Of a DNA stretch of 64,000 bases, positions 37,693-47,049 are shown one piece after another. Both the position numbers and the translations under genes were made by a program. Location of the stretch: positions 1 to 64,000 of the forward strand of contig NZ_CAMZOG010000010.1 of assembly GCF_947331445.1 (NCBI RefSeq), given 5' to 3'. The notes beneath the pieces were generated by a model. That model did no database searches. It was not told the DNA's origin and saw only the letters and a list, made by a program, of their open reading frames with translations. Source of the DNA: Parendozoicomonas sp. Alg238-R29. Its GTDB lineage: Bacteria; Pseudomonadota; Gammaproteobacteria; Pseudomonadales; Endozoicomonadaceae. Each line of letters begins with the position of its first letter. Within the stretch, counting starts at the first letter, position 1.

Positions 37693-38961
37693 ATGAATAA
37701 ATTAAATAGATACGATAAATGGTACGAATTAATATTTCTTACCAAGTGGTTCCGGTTGTTGGTAGGTGTTGTGTGCCTAGTAGCTGTTATGTTTTCTATT
37801 AAATCCACACTTCACCAAGAATTTCTAACAAAAGAATCTGTAAGAAATTCAGTTGTGTTTTTACTGTTTGGATATCTTTTTTCAGATGTTTTGATATCTA
37901 GGTTGTCAAAGTTTCCAGGCGTTGTTTCCGTAAGCTATACGGTGCCTGTGGTATTGATAATATACTTTCTGTTGTTTGGAGTGTTTTTTTTATATCGGTT
38001 TGAGTACTCCCGCTCTCTGATTATTCCTTCCATGTTTCTTATAGTATTCTACTCGTTTGCCGTTAGTCTCATCATTAGAAGGTACAAGGTGTTGAAAATA
38101 GCAGTTGTACCGTATGGCGATGCATTACGTCTAACAGATTTGCATGGTGTGAGTTGGAGATTACTAAAAAAACCATCTATTGATAATGTTCGCTACGATG
38201 CCGTAGTCGCTGATTTCAATCATCCTATGGTTGGAGAGTGGGAAAAGTTCCTATCAGATTGTGCTCTTTCTGGTTTGATTACTATTAATTCTCTGCAATT
38301 ATATGAATCTTTAGAAGGCCGAGTTAAGATTGGTCATCTATCGGAGGGGCAGGTAGGTTCACTTAATCCTCCAGAGTTATATGTTTTGTTCAAACGAATT
38401 ATAGATGTGGTTGCAGTTCTTCTGGTTTTCCCAATAGTCTTATTGGTTACATTGATATCAGCAGTTATTATTCGCTTGGAAAGTCCCGGGAATCCTTTTT
38501 TTGTACAGAAAAGAGTAGGTCTGGGTGGGAATGAATTTAAAATCTTTAAGTTAAGAAGTATGTGTATAGATTCAGAGGTTGATGGTGCGAAGTTTGCTGC
38601 TTCTGGCGATATGCGAGTGACAAAGTTTGGGAAATTTATAAGAAAAACTAGGATTGATGAACTTCCTCAGTTTCTTAATGTTCTGAAAGGGGAGATGAGC
38701 CTTATCGGCCCAAGGCCGGAACAGAAGGCATTTGTGAGTGAGTTTGAGAAAAGTATACCTTTCTACAATTACCGTCATGTAGTCAGGCCAGGTATTAGTG
38801 GTTGGGCTCAAGTAACCCATGGCTACGCCGCATCTGAAGATGAAACACGAGAAAAGCTTGAGCACGACCTCTACTATATAAAGCATTTCTCTTTGTGGCT
38901 GGATATTCTTATTGTTTTTAAAACGATCCATACCATGCTGACAGGGTTTGGGGCTAGATAG
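37693..38961 (+). CDS. Undecaprenyl-phosphate sugar phosphotransferase (WbaP/WcaJ type)
   Basis: 422 residues. The N-terminal 140 residues hold four hydrophobic helices, a soluble part follows (about 140-230), and a fifth hydrophobic segment (about 238-260) starts the bacterial sugar-transferase domain. That domain has KRIIDVVAVLLVFP, PGNPFFVQKRVG, FKLRSM, RKTRIDELPQFLNVLKGEMS and GPRPEQ near its end. It would attach the first sugar phosphate (galactose, glucose or another) to undecaprenyl phosphate. It is the last gene of the plus-strand part of the cluster, and its stop lies in a bidirectional-looking terminator. Confidence 0.9.
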   Translation: MNKLNRYDKWYELIFLTKWFRLLVGVVCLVAVMFSIKSTLHQEFLTKESVRNSVVFLLFGYLFSDVLISRLSKFPGVVSVSYTVPVVLIIYFLLFGVFFLYRFEYSRSLIIPSMFLIVFYSFAVSLIIRRYKVLKIAVVPYGDALRLTDLHGVSWRLLKKPSIDNVRYDAVVADFNHPMVGEWEKFLSDCALSGLITINSLQLYESLEGRVKIGHLSEGQVGSLNPPELYVLFKRIIDVVAVLLVFPIVLLVTLISAVIIRLESPGNPFFVQKRVGLGGNEFKIFKLRSMCIDSEVDGAKFAASGDMRVTKFGKFIRKTRIDELPQFLNVLKGEMSLIGPRPEQKAFVSEFEKSIPFYNYRHVVRPGISGWAQVTHGYAASEDETREKLEHDLYYIKHFSLWLDILIVFKTIHTMLTGFGAR

Positions 38962-38985
38962 CCCCAATCATTATGGGGCTTTTTT
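38960..38985 (+). terminator. Terminator between two convergent polysaccharide genes
   Basis: AGCCCC and GGGGCT arms around a nine-base loop, then a T6 run. It overlaps the stop codons of the sugar-phosphate transferase and the ligase genes. Confidence 0.85.
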
Positions 38986-40239
38986 AATTGCAGAACATAA
39001 AGCCACAGGAAAGAAAAACACCAACCACTGCACATCTGGCCTGGATAAAAAACTATAAGTATCAGTAAACATCCCCACTTGTCCAAATACAATCAAGCAT
39101 CCAGCAATAGCCATCATCAGACTTTTCCTGTGAGCAAGAGATATAAAAATACTCCAGGCGCTGATGGCAATAAACAATAACCCCGCAGGCACGCCCCAGC
39201 TATAAGTGATATTCAATAGCATATTATGAGGATGGCCCAGTAATCCCCCGTGCCATACAGGTCCTACATACTCAGCAAACGTCCCATATCCAAATACCGG
39301 TTGTTGGCGAATATAATTAACAGCCATTTCCCAATTCACAAACCGGCCATTAAAGCCACTGGCAATAACGCTGTCATACTGAGCAACAATAATATCAAAT
39401 TGCCACGCGCTGAAACCTACTCCTGCAATAAACAGAATGCCTAACAAAGGCTTCTTCCAAGAGTACTGGCAAAGCAGCAGTGCCATCCCCCCCATAGCAA
39501 CAAACGCCATCAACGGCCCACGTGACCCAGATAGCAAAATAAACACACCAATAATCCCTACTCCAATAATGGCAGGAATTCGCCGCTGCCACCGGAAAGG
39601 CCGTGATGCCAGATAGCCACAAAAAATGCTAGCAAACGTTCCGTAGTAGAGCGCTGCCAATATCGGGTTTCCAACACTGCCAAATTCGCCAATTCCTAAA
39701 CTTCCTACACGGTAACCACCTTCCCCTAGCGCTCTGATTCCCATGGGGTGACCCAGCATGCCGAATTGGTAAATCATCGTTGCCAGCGCAAAGCCGGTTG
39801 CAACCGTCGCAGCTACCAGAAGGAGTTTTTCTGGCTTACGGTTGTAGATGATGACTGTTCTGACTACATATATGTAGACAGCAATTTTCGCGACCCGTTT
39901 TATCACTTCAATACTTTCAATTCCCTCAGTTGTGAATAAGGGATTGACAAGTATCCATATAAAGAGAGTGCAAAGCAGTTTCTCGCCCGTCGTCATTCCC
40001 GCAATACAGCTACGCAAACCAAAACGATACAGGTCGATTCCAAGGGAGATAACTCCCGGTAAAAGGCACCAGAGATAGGTCTGAGTAATATAGCCCCCTT
40101 TGGAGCCAATCCACAGCATGCCGGTAAGCTGAACAAACAGCCCTAATGGCAACAAGCGGGTTTTGAGGATGTTGTCTGCTGTCTCTAACCAAGGAGCTAA
40201 AATGAGCCGCCCCCTAGTTACTGGTGGTGATAATGACAT
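38971..40239 (-). CDS. O-antigen ligase (WaaL/Wzy_C family)
   Basis: 422 residues with about 12 hydrophobic helices. A large periplasmic loop contains FNGRFVNWEMAVNYIRQQPVFGYG and GHPHNMLLNITYSWG; the ligase-type RFxxW and HxHN-like motifs are visible. LSGSRGPLMAF in the middle is also typical. WaaL joins finished O-antigen to lipid A-core in the periplasm, which supports calling the cluster an LPS O-antigen locus. It is transcribed against the rest. The spacer to the next gene (40240-40500) is a divergent promoter region with nothing else visible. Confidence 0.85.
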   Translation of the reverse strand: MSLSPPVTRGRLILAPWLETADNILKTRLLPLGLFVQLTGMLWIGSKGGYITQTYLWCLLPGVISLGIDLYRFGLRSCIAGMTTGEKLLCTLFIWILVNPLFTTEGIESIEVIKRVAKIAVYIYVVRTVIIYNRKPEKLLLVAATVATGFALATMIYQFGMLGHPMGIRALGEGGYRVGSLGIGEFGSVGNPILAALYYGTFASIFCGYLASRPFRWQRRIPAIIGVGIIGVFILLSGSRGPLMAFVAMGGMALLLCQYSWKKPLLGILFIAGVGFSAWQFDIIVAQYDSVIASGFNGRFVNWEMAVNYIRQQPVFGYGTFAEYVGPVWHGGLLGHPHNMLLNITYSWGVPAGLLFIAISAWSIFISLAHRKSLMMAIAGCLIVFGQVGMFTDTYSFLSRPDVQWLVFFFPVALCSAIKKAP

Positions 40240-40500
40240 ATTTACATTAAGTGATGAAAAAATATTGGCGGTATTGTAGCGGATAGCCCTTGCGGGTGAC
40301 TATTGCTGATATTTCTACTATCCGTAGTGCTTATAGCTGGTTATTGGCTAGTTTGACTGCAATACTGCAATTCTCTACAGTCTCATTCCGCTTCTTGCTG
40401 CGCGTCAAACTTCAAGGTGTAGGTTGAAATAATGTTTGTTGGTGTTTCGGTCTATACGTAAGTCGAAGGGCGGTAGCATAGGGAAATTATAGAAGGTGAT

Positions 40501-41421
40501 ATGGCACATCCCAAAACACTGTTCAGTGTAATTATACCGGCATATAACTATGGGAAAACTCTTGGGCGAGCACTTGAATCCGTACTGTGTCAGTCAGGAT
40601 CTGACTACGAGGTATTGGTTATCAATGATGGTTCGACCGATAACACGGAAGTCGTGTTAGATGAGCTTCATGCCGTTTATCCAGGCAGGTTTCGTTCGGT
40701 TTCTCGATCAAATTGTGGCCTGGCTGCCACCAGAAATTATGGCATCCATCATACTGGTGGAGAGTGGCTGATTTTTCTCGATAGTGATGATGAACTCGAT
40801 TCTGAAGCACTATCAAATCTTCGAAGTACGATAGAAGCAAACCCTCATGCTCGAATGGTCGTGGGAGGGCATATGTCTGTTTCTGAAAATGGCAGTTCAC
40901 GTTATCGCGGTGTTAATGCTGCCTCGAGTGATAAAATGTCGACTGAGGAGCTATTTGCGGGGTATCTTCTCCGAAAAACTGTGACTCCCTCTAATGGGGC
41001 TACAGCCATGCACAGGACGATTTTTGAGAAAGTTATTTACCCTGAACATTTTCGTAATAGTGAGGATATCCCTGTTTTTGCCTGCGTTTTTGCTAACTAT
41101 CCCTGTGCGTTTGTAGAGAAACCAATAAATCGGGTTTATAAGCATGGGGATAGCCTGCGGCACAATACCGCTTATGCTCATGCTGTGGGAGCTCAGCTCA
41201 TCGATGCTGTCTTCGATAGGCGCAGGATACCGGAAAGCTTGCAAAAGTATCGTCAGCAGTTTACTGCCCAACGCTGCCTCTCTTTGTTCAGGACTTTGTA
41301 TATGGCGGGAGAGCGAAAGAGTGCATTGTCGTATTATCGTGTGGCCATTAAAAGTGATTGGTCGGCGCTGTTTAAACTTTCCTATACTCGCAAGGCGTTA
41401 AAGTGCTTTTTGGGACAGTAA
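40501..41421 (+). CDS. Glycosyltransferase family 2 protein
   Basis: 306 residues. It starts FSVIIPAYNYGKTLGRALESVL, with VLVINDGSTDNT and the metal-binding DSDDELD in IFLDSDDELD; RSNCGLAATRNYGI follows the usual GT-A order. The C-terminal part is less conserved (HRTIFEKVIYPEHFRNSEDI). Base composition is closer to the housekeeping genes than in the AT-rich block, so it may belong to the older LPS core locus with the ligase. It is followed after 12 bases by a GT4 gene, probably in one operon. Confidence 0.87.
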   Translation: MAHPKTLFSVIIPAYNYGKTLGRALESVLCQSGSDYEVLVINDGSTDNTEVVLDELHAVYPGRFRSVSRSNCGLAATRNYGIHHTGGEWLIFLDSDDELDSEALSNLRSTIEANPHARMVVGGHMSVSENGSSRYRGVNAASSDKMSTEELFAGYLLRKTVTPSNGATAMHRTIFEKVIYPEHFRNSEDIPVFACVFANYPCAFVEKPINRVYKHGDSLRHNTAYAHAVGAQLIDAVFDRRRIPESLQKYRQQFTAQRCLSLFRTLYMAGERKSALSYYRVAIKSDWSALFKLSYTRKALKCFLGQ

Positions 41422-41433
41422 GGATTCAACTTT

Positions 41434-42561
41434 ATGGATAAGCCAATGAATCGGCGGACCAAGGTTCTGCAGGTACAGAACAATTACAATATCAGTGAAT
41501 CTGATTTGGGTGAGCAGATAGTTAAAGGGCTGCCCCAGAGTGAGTTTGAGGTCACTACCGCTTATTTGAAAAAGAAACCTGGTGAGAGTGATCCGAAGAG
41601 TTGTGCTGAGCATTCGGTTTACTTTGATTTTAAAAGTTCGGAGATGAAAGGTATCTGGCGGATCATTTCACTTTACCAGATTTATAAAGTCTGTAGGGCG
41701 CAGCAATTTGATGTGGTTATCTGTCATCGCTTTAAGCCAACACATATATTTTTGTTGCTTAACTTGTTTCTTGATTTTCGGCGCTGCATCGGTATCACTC
41801 ATGGCATAGGAGACTATGATCGAGGGTATAGACAGCGGGCTGTTAATCGTTGGATCAAATCTAACTGGAAATTTGTGGGTGTTTCTGAATCTGTCAGGGC
41901 GTATTTGATCGAGAGCTGCAAAAAACTCAATATCCAAAATACGGTTGTGATCAACAATGCGATTGATATTGAGCGGGCTCAAAGTGTGCAGCTTGATCGT
42001 GCCACCGCACGCGAAAAGCTAGGGCTGGAAGAACTCGATTTTGTTTTTGGTACTATAGGGCGTTTGGTTCCGGTTAAAGGGCACAAGTACTTGGTTCAGG
42101 CAGCCGGTCTGTTGGCTGATAAATACCCCAACTTACGCGTAGTTATCATTGGTGGAGGTCGAGAGGAAGATGCACTCTCTGCTCAAATTAAAGAAGCAGG
42201 CCTTGAAAAGGCGATTGTATTAGCTGGCTGGAAGGATGATGCACTTCAGTATGTTAAGGCATTCGATGTGTTTGTATTGCCATCATTGAGCGAGGGTTTG
42301 CCGATATCTCTGCTGGAAGCAATGAGTGGAGGACGTCCTGTTATTGGTTCTTCAATTCCATCGATAAAACCTGTCGTCGAGGGAATCGGTAAGGTCTGTG
42401 AGCCAAAAAATTCTGAATCTCTTGCAGAGTGTATGTCATACTATCTGTCAATAACTGCACGAGAGCTTGAGGAGGCGGGATGTCTTCATCAAACCCATCT
42501 TCGCGATAAATATGGGATAGATGACTATAGAGATAAATATCGTAATCTAGTTTTATCTTAG
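41434..42561 (+). CDS. Glycosyltransferase family 4 protein (LPS core type)
   Basis: 375 residues with a GT-B pattern: TKVLQVQNNYNISESDLG at the start, GITHGIGDYDRGYR before the domain hinge, and FGTIGRLVPVKGHKYLVQAA, IIGGGREEDALS and PSLSEGLPISLLEAMSGG in the donor-binding half. It has the ExxxxxxE pair of the GT4 family. The neighbouring ligase and GT2 genes suggest transfer onto LPS core or the first O-antigen residues. Substrate is unknown. No terminator is seen after it. Confidence 0.87.
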   Translation: MDKPMNRRTKVLQVQNNYNISESDLGEQIVKGLPQSEFEVTTAYLKKKPGESDPKSCAEHSVYFDFKSSEMKGIWRIISLYQIYKVCRAQQFDVVICHRFKPTHIFLLLNLFLDFRRCIGITHGIGDYDRGYRQRAVNRWIKSNWKFVGVSESVRAYLIESCKKLNIQNTVVINNAIDIERAQSVQLDRATAREKLGLEELDFVFGTIGRLVPVKGHKYLVQAAGLLADKYPNLRVVIIGGGREEDALSAQIKEAGLEKAIVLAGWKDDALQYVKAFDVFVLPSLSEGLPISLLEAMSGGRPVIGSSIPSIKPVVEGIGKVCEPKNSESLAECMSYYLSITARELEEAGCLHQTHLRDKYGIDDYRDKYRNLVLS

Positions 42562-42569
42562 GTTTTTAA

Positions 42570-42647
42570 ATGAAAGTTGATTCTTCGAAAGTCCAAAGAA
42601 AAATCAGCAGATTTGCTAAAAGAGAAAGATTTTTAATTTTTGGTTAG
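42570..42647 (+). other. 25-codon ORF, possible gene remnant
   Basis: ATG 42570 starts MKVDSSKVQRKISRFAKRE and stops at TAG 42647. It could be the cut-off start of a lost gene between two glycosyltransferase genes. Too short to assign. Confidence 0.25.
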
Positions 42648-42685
42648 AATCCCTGTTTTCCTAATCGTGTTGGTGGGTCATAAAG

Positions 42686-43666
42686 TTGTCTTGTCCTGAA
42701 GTCTCAGTTATTTTACCGGTGCATAATGGTGCGTGCTACTTGAGAGAGTCGCTTGAGTCGGTACTTCGACAAACCATTGATGATATCGAGATTATTGTCG
42801 TTAATGATGGATCCACTGATGAAAGTGGAACCATTTTGAGTGAGTTTCTTCGTTTAGATCGCCGAATTAAAGTGGTTTCTCTCAACAAGGTAGGTATAGT
42901 TGGCGCATTAAATAAAGCTCTTGATTTATGTGTAGGTAAATACATTGCAAGAATGGACGCAGATGATATCTGTTCACCATATCGTTTCGAGAAGCAAAAG
43001 AAATTCCTTGAAGACAATGAGCTTGATGTTTGCGGTTCGCAAATAGAATTGTTTGGGGCGTCGAAAGGCATAAAGAACTTTCCGGTTACACATAATGAAC
43101 TTTTTGTTAATCTATTAACTTACGGGAAATCTATCGCGCATCCCACTGTCTTTGCTAGGGCTGAAGTGTTTGAATGCTTTCAATATTCTAATGATTTCCC
43201 AAATGCTGAGGATTATGCGCTTTGGCTTCAAATTGTCACCGAATCAGGTTTTAGGATTGGTAACTTTCCGGAGCCTCTGTTGAAATACCGTGTTCATGAT
43301 ATGCAGATTTCAAGAGAGAAAAAAAACTCGCAGCGCCAGTCAACTAATATTGCTTTTGAGTACTATCTGGGAAAAGCATGTCCAGTGATGAATACATTAG
43401 AGCTTATGGCAAACACTAGGGTAGCTAAGCAGCGAAATGCTGAAGATAACGCTATCTATGTAAATCACCTCTCGTTTTTGGTTAAGCTCCGTGAGTACCT
43501 TTCATCAAAAAATGTAGACTTAAAATATTATGACAGTGCAATTGTCCGTATGTGTAAGAGAGGTGTAAATCATCGAGGATTCCCTCTCAATAGGTACTTT
43601 TCGCTACTTACAGGAGGAGTTCCTACTTATGAACGAATGATATTAAAACTGAAGAATGCTTTTTAA
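42686..43666 (+). CDS. Glycosyltransferase family 2 protein
   Basis: 326 residues from TTG 42686 (MSCPEVSVILPVHNG). GT-A motifs: ESVLRQTIDDIEIIVVNDGS, KYIARMDADDIC with the DxDD metal site, and PNAEDYALWLQ with the acidic residues of the acceptor side. It closely follows the organisation of GT2 enzymes in LPS and capsule clusters. A TTG start with no strong ribosome-binding site suggests low expression or a misplaced start. It ends the polysaccharide region; a 188-bp spacer without visible features follows. Confidence 0.85.
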   Translation: MSCPEVSVILPVHNGACYLRESLESVLRQTIDDIEIIVVNDGSTDESGTILSEFLRLDRRIKVVSLNKVGIVGALNKALDLCVGKYIARMDADDICSPYRFEKQKKFLEDNELDVCGSQIELFGASKGIKNFPVTHNELFVNLLTYGKSIAHPTVFARAEVFECFQYSNDFPNAEDYALWLQIVTESGFRIGNFPEPLLKYRVHDMQISREKKNSQRQSTNIAFEYYLGKACPVMNTLELMANTRVAKQRNAEDNAIYVNHLSFLVKLREYLSSKNVDLKYYDSAIVRMCKRGVNHRGFPLNRYFSLLTGGVPTYERMILKLKNAF

Positions 43667-43854
43667 ATCGTGCCATTAAACAAGTTCTGGAAGTAAAGCC
43701 AAAATAATTTCATCGGCATTTTTATATTTCTCGTTAAATCTACCAGTAGATTACTGCGTGTAGTGGATAGATTGCCTTCACGAAGTAACCTCGCTCGCTG
43801 GATTAATGTCTACATTTTGGACAACCAACTCTGCCCTTTATTCCGAGTACCCCA

Positions 43855-45951
43855 ATGCCCATAACCCCCTACACCCCAGGCAAAATCAACCCTGCCGATG
43901 ATTACGATGCAGCCTACGACAAGCTCCAAACATGGCTGGAAAGAGTCACGGTTGTGTACGAGAAATCTCCCGAGTATCAGGCGCTTTCCAGAGCTAACAA
44001 AGCCAACGGGGGCGGGTGGTTCCGGTTCTTTATGGAGATGGTGCTGGGCTACTTCGACGGTAAACTGGCTAATGTGGATGTCGATACCGCCCGGGAGATT
44101 ATGGAAGAGCTGACTCCTCGCAAGATGATCTGTTCCGATACTCAAGCGAAAACTATTGTCCCGGAGTTGATTGCCTTCTGGTCTTTCCTGTTGCGGGAGT
44201 GTGGGGCCAAAAAGCTGAAGCATGCTGCTTCTGTGATTGCTTATCTTGAAGGCATCAAGAAGAACTATTTGCGCATTTACAACCGTGAAGATGAGAAGCC
44301 GCTTATTCCTCTGGATATGGTTGATCAGGAGAATCCTAATTTCATCCCGTGGGTAGATTGGATGATTGACCAGGAGCTGGATGCCTACGATAAGACCGAT
44401 GCTTATCGGTTGAGTGAGGAATGGAAGGACATTCTTTCCCATCCCCATGGTGTCGCTCAGTTGGTTCAGCATATCTGCCTGAATGATTGTGATCTTGAGG
44501 ATGATGACGAAGCCGTTGAAGTCGTCGAGTTGATTCTTCTCCATGCCTTTCAAAACCTGTTTATGCAGGTGCGGAATAAAGATGCCGAGGCGCTTGAAGT
44601 GCTGGAATCGCTTGAGCATAACCTTGTGCAGGCAGATGCCAGCGGCGCGTTGGACCCCCATGGTGCTCGGTTGGTGTTTCAGGCGCTGGTGCACCATCGA
44701 GCGTTTTTGACCAAGGATTTTCTCAACTTTATCAAGCAGTGGCGTATGGAGGCAGTGGAGCGTGATAGCACGGGCCCTGTGCCTGAAATGCCCTCGGACG
44801 AACACATCCAGCAGATGATTTTACACGCATTGGATGAGGCACCCGATGAGTTTGCCATGGTCGCTTCCATGCAGCAGGCGCTGGGCATGTTACCGTCAGA
44901 AGGGTTGTCTTTAGTCTTTCATGCCTTGGTTGAAACAGACGACACTCGTATAGGTGATGTGCTGACTCTTTATGTGCTGGATGCGGAAGCAGATATTGCC
45001 CTCGCCGCTATTCAGGCCCTTTCCAGCCGCCCTGCGTGTGTTAGCCCTGTGAGCCTGAATCGGTTGGTGCGCATTCGTAACTGGCTCACCGGCCCGGTGC
45101 AGAAGGTCACGGATGAACTGATTCGGAATGTGCGCAAGAAAGGTGTTATGCCTGCTGCTCCGGAACAGGGTTATGAGATTCAGGAAGCCTGGATGCCGCC
45201 TATAGATGGTGTTGGCAGTCAGGGTGTGATGATGCTGTTGCGCAAAGGGTACGATTACCGTCTGGCAGGGTGTGTATTCAAGGAAGGAGCCGGTGTGGTG
45301 GATGCTTTCGTCAGCCCACCCGGGATGAAGAAAGAGATGTTGGAGGTTATCAACGAGGCGCGTTCCCAAATGGGGAAAATGGAAAAGATTACCCAGGAGC
45401 TTGTCCGCATACTGCTCCCGGCTTTTCTTGCCGAACACCGGCACAGTAGCCTGCCTGTTGATCAGGAGTTGATTCAGATAATGGAAATTCTGGAGTTGGA
45501 CAACTGGAACCCTGAGCCCCAGAACCTTATCAATTTCATACCGGCGGAGTTTTTGGCGGAAGCTGATGAGGAAGAAATTGCCAAGGTTCAAAAGTCCTCC
45601 AGCGGTTGGTGCACAACAACTCTTGGTTCCAGCTGGTTTCTTATGGAGGATACTGTGGGCGAAGTTTTGGAGGGTGTCGATACCAGCCATTGTGTGCAGA
45701 CTGTGTGTGATGAATTGCTGGAACATCAGCGTAGCCGTTGGCAGAACCGCATGGTGCGTATGGCTCTTTGGAGCCATTACGGGAAGAATAAAAAGCTCAA
45801 GCGCCACACGCGGGAGTTTTTGGTTGTGCACCAGCTTCTTGCCAGCTCTTTACCCGCCAGTGATATTAACCTGATGCACAAAATTGCCAGAAGCACTGTC
45901 GGGAAGTGGCTGCATGAGAACGACGACACGGCAGCCCTTCTGACGTTTTAA
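43855..45951 (+). CDS. Large protein of unknown function
   Basis: 698 residues with no signal peptide or membrane helix and no family I recognise. It is acidic and helix-rich. Visible blocks are NGGGWFRFFMEMVLGYFDG near the N-terminus, EEWKDILSHPHGVAQLVQHI around 185, a repeat-like helical part around 330-420 (ALDEAPDEFAMVASMQQAL, LVETDDTRIGDVLTLYVLDA) that resembles HEAT-type pairs, and a Trp/Asn-rich end. Codon use looks like that of housekeeping neighbours. It stands alone, with a 19-bp triplicated repeat starting at its stop codon. The helical-repeat idea is inference. Confidence 0.65.
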   Translation: MPITPYTPGKINPADDYDAAYDKLQTWLERVTVVYEKSPEYQALSRANKANGGGWFRFFMEMVLGYFDGKLANVDVDTAREIMEELTPRKMICSDTQAKTIVPELIAFWSFLLRECGAKKLKHAASVIAYLEGIKKNYLRIYNREDEKPLIPLDMVDQENPNFIPWVDWMIDQELDAYDKTDAYRLSEEWKDILSHPHGVAQLVQHICLNDCDLEDDDEAVEVVELILLHAFQNLFMQVRNKDAEALEVLESLEHNLVQADASGALDPHGARLVFQALVHHRAFLTKDFLNFIKQWRMEAVERDSTGPVPEMPSDEHIQQMILHALDEAPDEFAMVASMQQALGMLPSEGLSLVFHALVETDDTRIGDVLTLYVLDAEADIALAAIQALSSRPACVSPVSLNRLVRIRNWLTGPVQKVTDELIRNVRKKGVMPAAPEQGYEIQEAWMPPIDGVGSQGVMMLLRKGYDYRLAGCVFKEGAGVVDAFVSPPGMKKEMLEVINEARSQMGKMEKITQELVRILLPAFLAEHRHSSLPVDQELIQIMEILELDNWNPEPQNLINFIPAEFLAEADEEEIAKVQKSSSGWCTTTLGSSWFLMEDTVGEVLEGVDTSHCVQTVCDELLEHQRSRWQNRMVRMALWSHYGKNKKLKRHTREFLVVHQLLASSLPASDINLMHKIARSTVGKWLHENDDTAALLTF

Positions 45952-46008
45952 ATTTAAATCGAGAGAGTAAATTTAAATCGAGAGAGTAAATTTAAATCGA
46001 GAGAGTAA
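45952..46008. repeat. 19-bp tandem repeat, 3 perfect copies
   Basis: atttaaatcgagagagtaa is repeated three times directly after the stop of the 698-residue protein gene, in a non-coding spacer. Confidence 0.97.
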
Positions 46009-46178
46009 AAACGGGCAGGGGAGGCACTTGCCTCTCCATGGCTGTTAACAACGGCTCCGTGTATCTATGGGATGAAGGCTCTTTGGATACGGCAGTATTT
46101 TGCATAACGTTCCAAGAGCCCTCAATCAGCCCTGATTACCGGTTTTACTCAGTTCAGTGCTGCATAAGGCCTGAGACA

Positions 46179-47039
46179 TTACCTGGTTGCATATCTCACC
46201 CTGTTACCAGTCAACGCTTGATACCCCAAAACAATCAACAATCCCAGAGTCATAAGAAGTATATAGGCAGCAATGATGTTATCTCTCTGCTGCTGTCTGT
46301 CTTCCAGTGCAGATATCCTGTCTGCAATGCTGCCCTTGATCGAACCAGGCTGGGCGCTTCCTCCGCTGATGACTTTGTTCAAGTATCGCTGGGTCGTCTC
46401 CTGCTTATCAAGAACAACTGACACATGGTTGTGGAAGCGCTGAAGCTGCGACTGAATCGCACCAGGCAACTGATCTTCCATATGAGCAAGATCCTGCAGA
46501 CTCAGATTCAGATTGATTTTCAAAACCCGACTGTTCGTAATGGCGTATTCCAGCAAATTAGCTCTGATCGAATCCAATGAAATACCAGGCAGAACAACAT
46601 CTGCCCGCCGAGCAGACCAGCGTAATTCTTCTGCGGCTTCCGGGGCATAACGACTTGAATTACGCAGAACGGAGTTATGGGATTTAAAGTTTTCCAATGT
46701 ATCCAGACGAATTTCCCACGCTTCCAGATAGCTTCCTAGCTGGGCTACCAGAGTTGTCTCCCCCTGTTCATACAGTCTCTTATGCCATACCTGTAGCTGG
46801 CTCAACAGCTGGCCTGCAGCAAGTGTTGCAGAACTCAATTTGTCATAGTTTTTATCAATGTTGAAGCGCGCTCGCAGAGCCAGAGAGTTTATCTCTGATC
46901 CTATGCGATCGAGGTCGTCTACTGTCATCTGTAGCTCCCTTAAATCTTCGGCATGACTGTCCCCAAAGGACCAGTGCAGCCAAAGCGCTGGGATACTGAT
47001 CAACACTCCCAAGGAAAGCAGAACAGTTTTTATATTCAT
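46179..47039 (-). CDS. Membrane protein with helical periplasmic sensor-like (DAHL-type) domain
   Basis: 286 residues. Hydrophobic segments lie at about 5-22 and 256-276. The 230 residues between are almost entirely helical and rich in Leu, Gln and Arg (RIGSEINSLALRARFNIDKNYDKL, a LRNSSRYAPEA loop). This layout matches DAHL-type ligand-binding domains that usually sit at the N-terminus of histidine kinases or other sensors. Here the protein ends 10-15 residues after the second helix, so there is no output domain. It lies 10 bases after a peroxidase gene in the same operon. The domain name is by resemblance only. Confidence 0.65.
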   Translation of the reverse strand: MNIKTVLLSLGVLISIPALWLHWSFGDSHAEDLRELQMTVDDLDRIGSEINSLALRARFNIDKNYDKLSSATLAAGQLLSQLQVWHKRLYEQGETTLVAQLGSYLEAWEIRLDTLENFKSHNSVLRNSSRYAPEAAEELRWSARRADVVLPGISLDSIRANLLEYAITNSRVLKINLNLSLQDLAHMEDQLPGAIQSQLQRFHNHVSVVLDKQETTQRYLNKVISGGSAQPGSIKGSIADRISALEDRQQQRDNIIAAYILLMTLGLLIVLGYQALTGNRVRYATR

Positions 47040-47049
47040 GGCGGCTCTC

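Noticed and set aside
43810-45831. Long antisense open frames opposite the 698-residue protein
   Set aside because: They are shadows produced by codon bias of the plus-strand gene; no start signal, no protein-like composition.
45952-46008. The three 19-bp repeats as a CRISPR or iteron array
   Set aside because: No spacers separate the copies, and no cas or replication initiator genes are nearby.
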